DNA of 64,000 bases from Ohtaekwangia koreensis (GTDB taxonomy: Bacteria; Bacteroidota; Bacteroidia; Cytophagales; Cyclobacteriaceae): the NCBI RefSeq assembly GCF_900167975.1, contig NZ_FUZU01000001.1, positions 2,333,476 to 2,397,475 of the forward strand, read 5' to 3'. The first letter of the stretch is position 1, and every line of letters starts with the position of its first letter. A program made the position numbers and the translations under genes. The notes below the pieces were generated by a model. That model searched no databases. It saw only the letters and a program-made list of their open reading frames with translations, and was not told where the DNA came from. Positions 9,754-17,924 of the stretch are shown here, piece after piece.

Positions 9754-10125
9754 TTACGGCTTCTGATTCTTGATCTCGTTTAATAACTTTTCCAGGTCAG
9801 TAGCGTCCATCTTATTCTCTTTGGCAAAGAATGAAACCAGGTTTTGAAACGAACCATTGAAGTACCCTTTGATCATGTTGTTCAAATAGAACTTTGTATA
9901 CTTCTCTTTTGTGATAGTAGGGAAGTATTCATGCGTTTTTCCATACGCTTTATGATCAACAAATCCTTTCGTTTCAAGAATGCGCACGATGGTGGATACT
10001 GTATTATACGCAGGTTTCGGATTGGGCATTTCTTCGACTATATCTTTTACAAATGCCTTTTCAAGTTTCCACAATATCTGCATCACCTGATCCTCAGCTT
10101 TGGTCAGTTCCTTTAAATCTTTCAT
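9754..10125 (-). CDS. BlaI/MecI/CopY family transcriptional repressor
   Basis: 123 residues, the usual size. The N-terminal winged helix includes LTKAEDQVMQILWKL and the recognition region NTVSTIVRILETKGFV; the C-terminal helices mediate dimerisation and carry the site cut when the partner M56 protein is activated. The gene is 123 bp upstream of the BlaR1-like gene on the same strand and so forms the standard repressor-sensor operon. Two near-identical 14-bp palindromes (10148-10161 and 10184-10197) lie just before the ATG and are probably its own operators, so the operon is likely autoregulated. Confidence 0.93.
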   Translation of the reverse strand: MKDLKELTKAEDQVMQILWKLEKAFVKDIVEEMPNPKPAYNTVSTIVRILETKGFVDHKAYGKTHEYFPTITKEKYTKFYLNNMIKGYFNGSFQNLVSFFAKENKMDATDLEKLLNEIKNQKP

Positions 10126-10147
10126 GGACTATCTATTTAGGTATAAA

Positions 10148-10161
10148 ACTAAATTATTAGT
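10148..10161. promoter_or_regulatory. Putative BlaI operator, copy 1
   Basis: ACTAAATTATTAGT is a palindrome with 6-bp arms around a TT centre and one mismatch. It lies 23 bp before the blaI-like ATG and is matched by a second copy 36 bp upstream. BlaI-family repressors bind short palindromes with this arm-spacer-arm form; assignment to this repressor is inferred from position and duplication. Confidence 0.6.
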
Positions 10162-10183
10162 TAATAAGAAACAAGCGTGTATG

Positions 10184-10197
10184 ACTAAATTTTTAGT
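10184..10197. promoter_or_regulatory. Putative BlaI operator, copy 2
   Basis: ACTAAATTTTTAGT is a perfect palindrome with 6-bp arms and a 2-bp centre. It differs from copy 1 at one base. The 36-bp spacing is between three and four helical turns, which would allow two repressor dimers to flank or cover a promoter. Confidence 0.6.
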
Positions 10198-10218
10198 TGA
10201 TAGAAAAACGGCTTTGCG

Positions 10219-11703
10219 TTAATAAAGCTTATTCTTTAGGATAAGGATGGAGGTTTGTTGATCTCTCCATTGTTGCAACAGTGGTTGAGGAACACCGGAT
10301 TCAAAATTCAAAGCTCCCAACAGCAGATCAACATCCTGGTCATGGTCTATATCTGCAGCCTCCATTGTAATCCAGCGAGCAGCGGTAGCAAGGGGTGAGG
10401 TCTGTGTTGTAAATCCTTTGCCTGTATTTTCGAAATAGAAGAAACTGTTTTTCGGTTGACGTATAAAATCCGGGAAGAAAGAAATGGCTCCTATATCTAT
10501 ATCACCATCCTGATCGAAGTCAGCGGCACGTACCTGTGAAGCGCCATGCATGGGGTGAAACCACGACTCGGTAAAATGATTCTTACCATCGTTCAGGAAA
10601 ATGCGTATACCATGGTAGGGCTTGAGTATAATAGAATAGTCTGCATTGTCACCGTTGGTATAGAGTATATCAAGCTTATGATCGTTGTTAAAATCAATCA
10701 ACTCAAAATAACTGCTGCCATACATCGGAGGGAAGTGTAACAATATATTTACCCTGAAATCAAAATTCCCTTGATTAAGCAACATCACGATCTTTTCATC
10801 GCCCTGCGTCATTAATGCAGCCACATCGGGAAGACCATTGTTATCAAAGTCATGCACGATGGTATTTCGCGAGCCCGGCACGCCCATAATCACATGCTTT
10901 TTATAGGAGTCATTTCCCAGGTTCTCATATACCTGTAAGGCACCGGTATAATTCCCGAAGGCGCACACTATATAATCTGGTAAGCCATCACTGTTCAGAT
11001 CAGTCTTTTGGAAATGTACGGGCCGTTGTAAAGATTTGATGAGAGGTTTATGCGGATCCTTCAGGTCAACGATTTTGCCTAAAGCCTGGTCATTCGGATC
11101 CATGATTCCCATCAACGATACTATAGATTGCTCTTTGTCGATTGTCATGTGGGAGGGAGGACTCTCCAGTTGAAGAGAATCTTTCAATACAAACGAATCT
11201 GAAAATGTATAGAGTTTACCGAAGCGATTTCCGATGTATACCTGGTTATGGATTGTATCAGCTTTAATAAGCGTAACCAGCGGTATAGTTTTTACCGGTA
11301 ATTTAAAAGGTGTAATCTCAAATTGAGTGATCGGTTGTGTCGCTGGAGGAGGAAGTTGCTGCAACGAATCGGGCGCATGCTTCAGGTAATAATTTTTAAT
11401 CGACTCAAAGTCTTCTTCCGATAACATGGGGCGGGCGGGCAATGTCTGTATAACAACCTCACGATCGGCATCCGACATTTGCATGAGCATCGACATATTT
11501 TCAAAGCCCATCCGAAAAGCCATCTGAGGCAAAACCTTTTCAGTCCACGTTCTTTTGTCGAGTAATGCTGGTTCCGGAAATGTATGGCAACTGCCGCAGT
11601 ATTGTCTGGCGAGTCTTTCTTCTTTACTGGCTTGTGTTTCGCAGCCTGTGTTGTAGAGTATAATGCTGCACGCCATGAGAACAGGAAGAATATAGTGCCG
11701 CAT
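10219..11703 (-). CDS. Heme-motif lipoprotein with FG-GAP/VCBS beta-propeller
   Basis: 494 residues. A signal sequence ends at the lipobox NTGC (Cys21). A c-type heme motif CGSCH is at residues 36-40, with a plausible Met ligand in the following helices. The remaining roughly 350 residues are FG-GAP/VCBS repeats, seen as recurring calcium-loop patterns such as DFDNNGLPDV, DFNNDHKLDI, DFDQDGDIDI and DIDHDQDVDL. The protein is therefore predicted to be lipid-anchored, bind one heme, and display a calcium-stabilised propeller. It starts 17 bp after a DUF4159 gene and is probably in the same operon. The electron partner or substrate is not evident. Confidence 0.85.
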   Translation of the reverse strand: MRHYILPVLMACSIILYNTGCETQASKEERLARQYCGSCHTFPEPALLDKRTWTEKVLPQMAFRMGFENMSMLMQMSDADREVVIQTLPARPMLSEEDFESIKNYYLKHAPDSLQQLPPPATQPITQFEITPFKLPVKTIPLVTLIKADTIHNQVYIGNRFGKLYTFSDSFVLKDSLQLESPPSHMTIDKEQSIVSLMGIMDPNDQALGKIVDLKDPHKPLIKSLQRPVHFQKTDLNSDGLPDYIVCAFGNYTGALQVYENLGNDSYKKHVIMGVPGSRNTIVHDFDNNGLPDVAALMTQGDEKIVMLLNQGNFDFRVNILLHFPPMYGSSYFELIDFNNDHKLDILYTNGDNADYSIILKPYHGIRIFLNDGKNHFTESWFHPMHGASQVRAADFDQDGDIDIGAISFFPDFIRQPKNSFFYFENTGKGFTTQTSPLATAARWITMEAADIDHDQDVDLLLGALNFESGVPQPLLQQWRDQQTSILILKNKLY

Positions 11704-11720
11704 CCGTATATATACTTATA

Positions 11721-12383
11721 CTATAGAGAGCTTGTAAAACAGTACGCTATAATATTGGCCCCCATGCGTAACGCCTGTTGCCGTTTTTCTTCAGGGTCAT
11801 TGTGAATACGCTTGTCTTCCCATCCATTGCCAAGATCACACTCATACGAATAGTATACCACCAGGCGGCCCTGGTATACGATTCCAAAACCTTGTGCAGG
11901 CTTGCCATCGTGCTCGTGTACTTTAGGAAGTCCTTTTGGAAAATTAAACTTCTGGTGATATATAGGGTGATCAAAAGGAAGCTCAACCAGTTCAAGCTCC
12001 GGAAAAACTTTCTTCAACTCTATACGAATAAATTTATCCAGTCCGTAATTATCATCGATGTGTAAAAAGCCACCACCTGTTAAATACTTTCGCAGGTTGC
12101 TGGCATCAGCATCTGAAAATACAACATTGCCATGGCCGGTCATATATATATAGGGATACAGAAATATATCTCGGCTCCCGGTTTCAACAATGTCTTCTTC
12201 CGGTGCCAGCGCCATGTTCATTTCACGATTACAGAACTCAATGAGGTTCGGCAATGCTGTTTTATTCGCATACCAGTCGCCACCGCCCTGATACTTAAGC
12301 TTTGCTATCTTCACTGGAATTTGCGCAACACCCGTATTGGACACGTATAAAAGGCACAGAAGCACTATAAATCTTACTCGCAT
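11721..12383 (-). CDS. DUF4159 domain secreted protein
   Basis: 220 residues from the ATG at 12383, which begins a clear signal peptide (RVRFIVLLCLLYVSNTGVAQ). A longer frame to 12461 exists but would place 26 non-signal residues in front, so I reject it. The body matches DUF4159: KYQGGGDWY at the start, a LRKYLTGGGFLHIDDN strand-turn, and a C-terminal YYSYECDLGNGWED region. The fold resembles a class I glutamine amidotransferase-like domain, and its function is unknown. It heads a two-gene operon with the heme/FG-GAP lipoprotein and is divergent from the lipoprotein at 12498. Confidence 0.85.
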   Translation of the reverse strand: MRVRFIVLLCLLYVSNTGVAQIPVKIAKLKYQGGGDWYANKTALPNLIEFCNREMNMALAPEEDIVETGSRDIFLYPYIYMTGHGNVVFSDADASNLRKYLTGGGFLHIDDNYGLDKFIRIELKKVFPELELVELPFDHPIYHQKFNFPKGLPKVHEHDGKPAQGFGIVYQGRLVVYYSYECDLGNGWEDKRIHNDPEEKRQQALRMGANIIAYCFTSSL

Positions 12384-12497
12384 GATTATCAAACCCTGTT
12401 TATCATTCCTGAAAGTCCAAAAATAATTTCTTTTAAAGGTTAAACCTTCAAACCGAATCACAATCTAAACCGAAAACACGACAGAATTCAACTATTT

Positions 12498-13376
12498 ATG
12501 AAAATGAAAAACCTATTCACCCGAATTTCTTCTTCAGGCTTGATCGCAGCAATTGTACTGATGACTTCCTGCCAGGATGAGGATAAACGTTTAACGGTTC
12601 AGGATACTCAGGATATTTCTGAGGAAGCATTGACGGATTCCTACTACCAGGATATCGATGATATGGGAAGTGTTGCCATTGGAACGCCAAGCGACAGCGA
12701 ATTCAGTGGTGGCAGAAAAGCTTCTACCATCACCATAAACGATGATCGCTTTGATTGTAATGGTGTTGTTGTAACGGTTGAACTCGATGGTGCTTCAACG
12801 GTAGATATTCCGAAAGGAAAAATTACCGTTGACTTTGGAACGTTGGGATGTGCCGATGCGAAAGGAAATGTGCGTAAAGGAAAACTCATCTTCTCGTATT
12901 ATAAGAGACGTTTTCAACCCGGATCTTCGATCGTGACAACAACGGAAAATTACTATATCAATGGAATCAAGCTTGAAGGCGTTCGTACGTCTACCAACAT
13001 CACGGGTAGTACAGAAGAAGCGCCTAAATTTCAGGTATCGCTCACTGGTGGCAAGGCAACTTTTGCAGACGCAACGGTGGCTACCCGCCAATCCGATATC
13101 ACTTGGTCGTGGATCAAAGGCACAACACGCGCACTTGATCAATTGGTGATCGATAAAGTTAGTACTGCTTCCGGTACAACCCGTGGAGGCAGAACGTATG
13201 CCGTTTCATTGCAGGAAGATCTTGTCTATAACCGCACGTGCTTCTTCGCAGTAAGCGGCATTAAGAAGTATATTATAGATGGCAGCAAAGAAATTGTAAT
13301 AAACTATACAGCTGGCGATTGCAAAACAATTTCGGTAACCGTAAATGGAATTACCCGTAGCTTGACTGTGAATTAA
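12498..13376 (+). CDS. Hypothetical secreted lipoprotein
   Basis: 292 residues. The signal sequence ends in the lipobox MTSC near residue 25. The mature part has an acidic spacer (DEDKRLTVQDTQDISEE) and then a beta-strand-rich domain with several Gly-Thr-rich strands and four Cys residues that could form two disulfides (for example near FDCNGV and GTLGCAD). I do not recognise the family. It is a single-gene unit closed by a strong terminator at 13393-13427. The short flanks and normal composition give no sign of recent transfer. Confidence 0.75.
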   Translation: MKMKNLFTRISSSGLIAAIVLMTSCQDEDKRLTVQDTQDISEEALTDSYYQDIDDMGSVAIGTPSDSEFSGGRKASTITINDDRFDCNGVVVTVELDGASTVDIPKGKITVDFGTLGCADAKGNVRKGKLIFSYYKRRFQPGSSIVTTTENYYINGIKLEGVRTSTNITGSTEEAPKFQVSLTGGKATFADATVATRQSDITWSWIKGTTRALDQLVIDKVSTASGTTRGGRTYAVSLQEDLVYNRTCFFAVSGIKKYIIDGSKEIVINYTAGDCKTISVTVNGITRSLTVN

Positions 13377-13392
13377 AGCTTAAGACTATAGC

Positions 13393-13427
13393 AAAGAGCC
13401 GTCTCGCGAAAGTGAGACGGCTCTTTT
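13393..13427 (+). terminator. Strong intrinsic terminator
   Basis: A perfect 13-bp stem from AAAGAGCCGTCTC (13393-13405) and its complement at 13414-13426 encloses an 8-nt loop, in which a C-GAAA-G cap can form. It is followed by T-rich sequence. It closes the lipoprotein gene at 12498 and insulates the transporter gene that follows. Confidence 0.9.
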
Positions 13428-13502
13428 GTTTTTGTACTATACGCAAACGGTGCGCATTTTTATCTTTTTAATTACTATTTTGGACGCACCTAGACCGAAT
13501 CT

Positions 13503-16500
13503 ATGAGTGAAGAACTGCTCAAGGCTATCATACAACTTTTTGCCATCGTTGCCCGCGAGCGTATCACGGAGCATGAGCGCACGAAGATCAAAGAGTTTCT
13601 TAGCCTTCATCTTAATCGTGAAGCCACTAACTATTACCTTAAATTATTTGATGAGTTTTGTCAGACACACCAGATCAACACGCGACAGGAGCTTAGCGCG
13701 CTGGATGAGGATACCCAGCAGTTTGTAGACGACTGGGCGAAGATCATGCAGATCGTGAAGCAGGTAAACCAGGCACTCACGATGCAGCAGAAGATGGTGT
13801 TGATCATCAAGATCATTGAACTTCTTTTTGTTGATAATGATATTTCTGATCGACAAGGCAACCTCATTTTTTATATAGGACAGGCGCTAAAGATTCCGCA
13901 GTACGATGTGCACGCGCTGCAACAATTTGTTACAGGCCAGGATATAGACGAACTGGAATCCAAACATGTACTCATCATTGATGAAGGTTCTGGAGAATAT
14001 GAAGGGCCACGCATCATCGAGAAAGATCTCACCGGTCTTATCGCCGTGCTGCGATTATCAGATACAGAAACATATTTCATAAAGTATCTCGGCATTACAA
14101 CGGTATACCTCAACAGTATTCTGTTGAAAAGCCGGAAGATCGATGTGTTCCCTACGGGGAGTACCATTCGTGGAGACAAAGTCGGCCCTATATATTATAG
14201 CGATGTCATTGGAAAGTTCTTAACCAAAGAACATCAAACTACCCTTACGTTCACAGCCGATCACCTCTTTTATCATTTCAAAACCGGGAGAGCAGGTATT
14301 CAGAATCTGAATATTGCTGAGACAGGAGGGAAGCTCATCGGGTTAATGGGCGCGAGTGGTTCAGGTAAATCTACCTTGCTCAATGTATTGAATGGCACCG
14401 AGAAGCCTTCGAGTGGACGCGTGCTGATCAACGGCATTAACATCCATGAAAATCCGAATAAGGTTAATGGCATCATTGGCTATGTTCCGCAAGATGATTT
14501 GCTGATTGAAGACCTGAGTGTATTTGATAATCTATACTATGCGGCCAAGTTATGCTTTGGTCACTATGAAGAAAGGCAGCTGATCGAATTGGTCATGCGC
14601 TCACTCATGAACCTGGGACTTACTGAGATCCGCCATTTGAAGGTAGGCACTCCGTTGAATAAGACTATCAGTGGCGGACAGCGCAAGCGACTAAATATAG
14701 CGTTGGAACTTCTGCGGGAACCAACCATTTTATTTGTCGATGAACCAACTTCAGGTTTGTCTTCAAGAGATTCGGAAAACATCATGGACTTGCTGAAGGA
14801 ATTGGCCTTGCGCGGGAAAATGGTGTTCGTGGTAATCCATCAACCTTCCTCCGATATCTTTAAGATGTTTGACACGCTGATCATCCTCGATGTAGGGGGA
14901 TTCCAGATATACTATGGTAATCCTGTTGAAGCAGTTATATACTTTCGTGACATCATGCACGCTGCAAACAAAACGCAGGGTGCCTGTCCGGAGTGTGGAA
15001 ATATAAATCCCGAGCAGATCTTCAGCATCATTGAAACCAAAGTTGTAAATGAATACGGAAGGTTAACGAATACGCGCAAAGTTTCTCCGGGACAATGGTA
15101 TCAGTTCTTCAAGCAACGCATCAAGATACCACGCGTCACGCACGTACAGGAAAAACTTCCCGTTGTTCAGGAGATACCCAATTGGTTTAATCAGCTGAAA
15201 GTATTTATCACCCGCGATGTACTGGCCAAGTCCGCCAATCAGCAATACCTGCTGATCAACCTGCTGGAAGCTCCGTTGCTGGCATTCTTCATCGCGTTTA
15301 TGGTGAAGTACTACAACGTGCTTGATGGCGAACCGAAATATACTTTCTATAACAATCACAACATTCCAGTATACTTCTTTATGAGTGTAGTGGTAGCGTT
15401 GTTTTTTGGATTGACGATGAGCGCTGAAGAAATTTTCCGTGACCGGAAGATTCTGAAGCGAGAGCAATTCCTTCACTTGAGCAGAAGCAGTTACCTGGTA
15501 TCCAAAGTAAGTGTGATGTTTGCGATCTCTGCTTTTCAGACGTTGTTGTTTACCATGATCGGCAATGCTATACTGGGCATTCCGCTTACCGAGTTACGAT
15601 ACTGGGTAATTTTATTCAGCTGTTCGTGCTTTGCAAACATGCTGGGGCTTAACATTTCAGCATCGTTCAATTCAGCCGTAACGATCTATATATTGATCCC
15701 GGTGCTGCTCATTCCGCAGTTGTTGCTAAGTGGTGTGGTAATCAGTTTTGATAAGTTTAATCCCAATGTAGGCAAGCCCATTGGTATACCTATAGCGGGT
15801 GAAGTGATGGCTTCCCGGTGGGCGTTTGAAGCCTACATGGTAACGCAATTCAAGGACAATCCTTTTGAAAGACAATTTTATGAATTTGATAAAGTAGCTG
15901 CTGTCTCCGACTATAAACGGGTATACTATATACCGGCACTGGAATCAAAACTGGCGTACTGTTTAAATAACCGCTCACAGTGGCGCAACCGGAATAGCAT
16001 GGAGATGAACAATGCTTTCACTGTACTGCAGAATGAAATTCATAACGAGTTAGTGGTGGTAGGCAAAGATCAATTACCGGAAGTAGACAGGCTTGCTGTT
16101 GGTAAATTTGATTCTACGGTATTTGTGAAAACCATGAATTTCCTTTCTGCGTTAAAACGCTTCTATGCCGTGAAGGCTGAGAATGCAATGAAAGAAAAAG
16201 AGCGGATCGTAGCCACGCTTACAGCAACACCCGAAAGGACTGCTGAGTTTGAAGCGATGAAACTCATGTATGTGAACAAGGCTGTAACCGATGCTGTGAA
16301 AAATATTTCAACAGCAGATCGCATCATCGAATATGACGGACGACTTGTTCAAAAGATATATCCTATATATCAGGATGATCATTATCCGCGTAACGTACTC
16401 GACTTCTCGGCCAACCTGCATCAGCCTACCAAGTTGTTCTTCGGCATCGCGATCGACACTTTGTTGTTTAATATAGCGGTGATCTGGAGCATGACGATCG

Positions 16501-16592
16501 TGTTGTTCATAACCTTATACTTTGATGCATTGAAGCGTCTGATCCGAATGCTGGAGAACAAACACAAATACAAGAGAAAAGAAAGATCCTAA
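13503..16592 (+). CDS. Large ABCG-like ABC transporter, ATPase and permease fused
   Basis: 1029 residues. Residues 1-140 are a helical domain resembling a TerB-type fold, followed by a linker and the ATPase: Walker A GASGSGKST near 282, signature ISGGQRKRLN near 388, Walker B ILFVDEPTSG near 409. A CPEC pair near 493 may be a small metal site. Membrane segments start near residue 590 (ABC2-type) and another pair lies at the C-terminus (about 975-1010), separated by a roughly 150-residue soluble part. The order ATPase then permease is that of ABCG half-transporters. The substrate is unknown. A TATTTTG sequence at 13476-13482 lies 20 nt before the ATG and may be its promoter. Confidence 0.9.
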   Translation: MSEELLKAIIQLFAIVARERITEHERTKIKEFLSLHLNREATNYYLKLFDEFCQTHQINTRQELSALDEDTQQFVDDWAKIMQIVKQVNQALTMQQKMVLIIKIIELLFVDNDISDRQGNLIFYIGQALKIPQYDVHALQQFVTGQDIDELESKHVLIIDEGSGEYEGPRIIEKDLTGLIAVLRLSDTETYFIKYLGITTVYLNSILLKSRKIDVFPTGSTIRGDKVGPIYYSDVIGKFLTKEHQTTLTFTADHLFYHFKTGRAGIQNLNIAETGGKLIGLMGASGSGKSTLLNVLNGTEKPSSGRVLINGINIHENPNKVNGIIGYVPQDDLLIEDLSVFDNLYYAAKLCFGHYEERQLIELVMRSLMNLGLTEIRHLKVGTPLNKTISGGQRKRLNIALELLREPTILFVDEPTSGLSSRDSENIMDLLKELALRGKMVFVVIHQPSSDIFKMFDTLIILDVGGFQIYYGNPVEAVIYFRDIMHAANKTQGACPECGNINPEQIFSIIETKVVNEYGRLTNTRKVSPGQWYQFFKQRIKIPRVTHVQEKLPVVQEIPNWFNQLKVFITRDVLAKSANQQYLLINLLEAPLLAFFIAFMVKYYNVLDGEPKYTFYNNHNIPVYFFMSVVVALFFGLTMSAEEIFRDRKILKREQFLHLSRSSYLVSKVSVMFAISAFQTLLFTMIGNAILGIPLTELRYWVILFSCSCFANMLGLNISASFNSAVTIYILIPVLLIPQLLLSGVVISFDKFNPNVGKPIGIPIAGEVMASRWAFEAYMVTQFKDNPFERQFYEFDKVAAVSDYKRVYYIPALESKLAYCLNNRSQWRNRNSMEMNNAFTVLQNEIHNELVVVGKDQLPEVDRLAVGKFDSTVFVKTMNFLSALKRFYAVKAENAMKEKERIVATLTATPERTAEFEAMKLMYVNKAVTDAVKNISTADRIIEYDGRLVQKIYPIYQDDHYPRNVLDFSANLHQPTKLFFGIAIDTLLFNIAVIWSMTIVLFITLYFDALKRLIRMLENKHKYKRKERS

Positions 16593-16606
16593 TTCGATGA
16601 GTTTTA

Positions 16607-16614
16607 TATTTTTG
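16607..16614 (+). promoter_or_regulatory. Promoter -7 element (TATTTTTG)
   Basis: An exact match to the Bacteroidota TAnnTTTG element, 18 nt before the ATG at 16633. It lies inside the longer reading frame that starts at 16597, which argues for the downstream start. No clear -33 TTTG was found. Confidence 0.5.
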
Positions 16615-16632
16615 TCATCAAACTATATCCAT

Positions 16633-17076
16633 ATGAAATTAAAATACATAATGTTTCTCATGCTTGTCGCAGGTGTATTTGCGGCTTGTTCCGGAAAGAA
16701 AGAAACTTCAGACGATCATGAACATGCGCACGACACAGCAAAAGAAGAATGGAAAGAGATGGATGATTTTCATATGCTGATGGCCGAAGCGTTTCATCCG
16801 TATAAAGACAGTTCAAACCTTGAACCTGCAAAGGCCAAGGCACCCGAGTTAGCATCAGCAGCAGAGAAGTGGGCAAGTGCTTCGCTTCCGGAAAAAGTAA
16901 ACAATGACGAAGTAAAAAATAAACTACAGGAATTAAAGACTGGTACTGCTGCTTTCGCGGAAACAGTAAAAGCTGGTGACGACAAGGTAATCGGAGAGGA
17001 GCTCACCAAGCTTCACGATCAATTCCATGCTATACAGGAAGCCTGGTATGGTGGCCATGGAGAACATCATCATTAA
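16633..17076 (+). CDS. Small His-rich lipoprotein
   Basis: 147 residues from the ATG at 16633, which begins a signal sequence with the lipobox FAAC. The mature protein is mostly helical, with His/Asp-rich stretches at both ends: DDHEHAHD near the lipidated Cys and GGHGEHHH at the C-terminus. Between them, helices with MLMAEAFHPYKD and LHDQFHAIQEAW recall four-helix-bundle metal or heme proteins such as cytochrome b562, but no CxxCH is present and the resemblance is only suggestive. A role in metal binding or sensing is plausible. It lies just after the transporter gene, probably with its own promoter, and ends in a terminator at 17099. Confidence 0.75.
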   Translation: MKLKYIMFLMLVAGVFAACSGKKETSDDHEHAHDTAKEEWKEMDDFHMLMAEAFHPYKDSSNLEPAKAKAPELASAAEKWASASLPEKVNNDEVKNKLQELKTGTAAFAETVKAGDDKVIGEELTKLHDQFHAIQEAWYGGHGEHHH

Positions 17077-17098
17077 GATGATCGGTCAATAATGGTGG

Positions 17099-17129
17099 AA
17101 GGCCAGCTCTTATGAGGGCTGGCTTTTAC
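17099..17129 (+). terminator. Intrinsic terminator
   Basis: GGCCAGCTCT pairs with AGGGCTGGCT around the loop TATG, with two G-T wobbles, and is followed by TTT. It closes the His-rich lipoprotein gene. Confidence 0.75.
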
Positions 17130-17243
17130 ATTTTTATAAAACGACAATGTTCTTTTACCGTTGGACAGTCGATTTTAAATTGTATGTGAAATTTTTGTAA
17201 CGCTGATATACTTTTTGCGACATATTGCGTATTCTAACCCAGT

Positions 17244-17921
17244 ATGCCAGAGAAAAGCAGTGTTTTTGATATGATAGGTCCCGTGATGATCGGCCCGTCC
17301 AGTTCTCATACAGCAGGCGTGGTGCGCATTGCCCGGGCTGCTTTTAAACTGTTGGGAGGAAGGCCGGACGAAGCCGAGATAACGTTTTACAATTCTTTTG
17401 CGCGTACCTACGAAGGCCATGGAAGCGACCGCGCAATTATAGCGGGACTGCTTGACTTTAAAACCGATGACAAGAGAATAAAGGAGTCGCTGGATATAGC
17501 AAAGGCAGAAGGACTTCACTATAAATTCAAGTCTGTAGGCAATGCATCGACCATGCATCCAAACACCATCAAGTTAAATTTAAAACGTGGTGAAGATACT
17601 ATAGAAGTTGTGGGCGAGAGCCGTGGTGGCGGACTGATAAACATCGCGGAGGTGAATGGTTTTAAAGCCGACTTCGGGGCAAACCTTCACACGATCATTA
17701 TTACAGCAGAAGACGTAAAAGGAAGTATAGCATTTATTGCAGATGTACTGGCACACGATGATTGCAATATAGCAACCATGTCGGTATCCCGTAAAGGCAA
17801 GAATGATGTAGCCTGCCTGGTAATTGAAATGGACTCGGGTATAAAGCCTGTAACATTATCATACTTACGGAGTCTTAGCTGGGTTAAACAAGTAATTTAT
17901 ATACCGGATATAGATCGTTGA
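17244..17921 (+). CDS. sdaAB: L-serine dehydratase (iron-sulfur type), beta subunit
   Basis: 225 residues. The family signature GPSSSHTAGVVRIARAA is near the N-terminus, followed by the serine dehydratase beta domain and a C-terminal ACT domain (about 150-225, HTIIITAEDVKGSIAFIAD). With an alpha subunit that carries the 4Fe-4S cluster it converts L-serine to pyruvate and ammonia. The alpha gene is not adjacent, which is unusual compared with Firmicutes operons. A TTTG (17194-17197) and a TA-CTT-TTTG (17209-17217) upstream form a rough promoter. The next gene, of the TolC family, starts 3 bp after the stop, so the two are probably co-transcribed despite unrelated roles. Confidence 0.9.
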   Translation: MPEKSSVFDMIGPVMIGPSSSHTAGVVRIARAAFKLLGGRPDEAEITFYNSFARTYEGHGSDRAIIAGLLDFKTDDKRIKESLDIAKAEGLHYKFKSVGNASTMHPNTIKLNLKRGEDTIEVVGESRGGGLINIAEVNGFKADFGANLHTIIITAEDVKGSIAFIADVLAHDDCNIATMSVSRKGKNDVACLVIEMDSGIKPVTLSYLRSLSWVKQVIYIPDIDR

Positions 17922-17924
17922 TAC

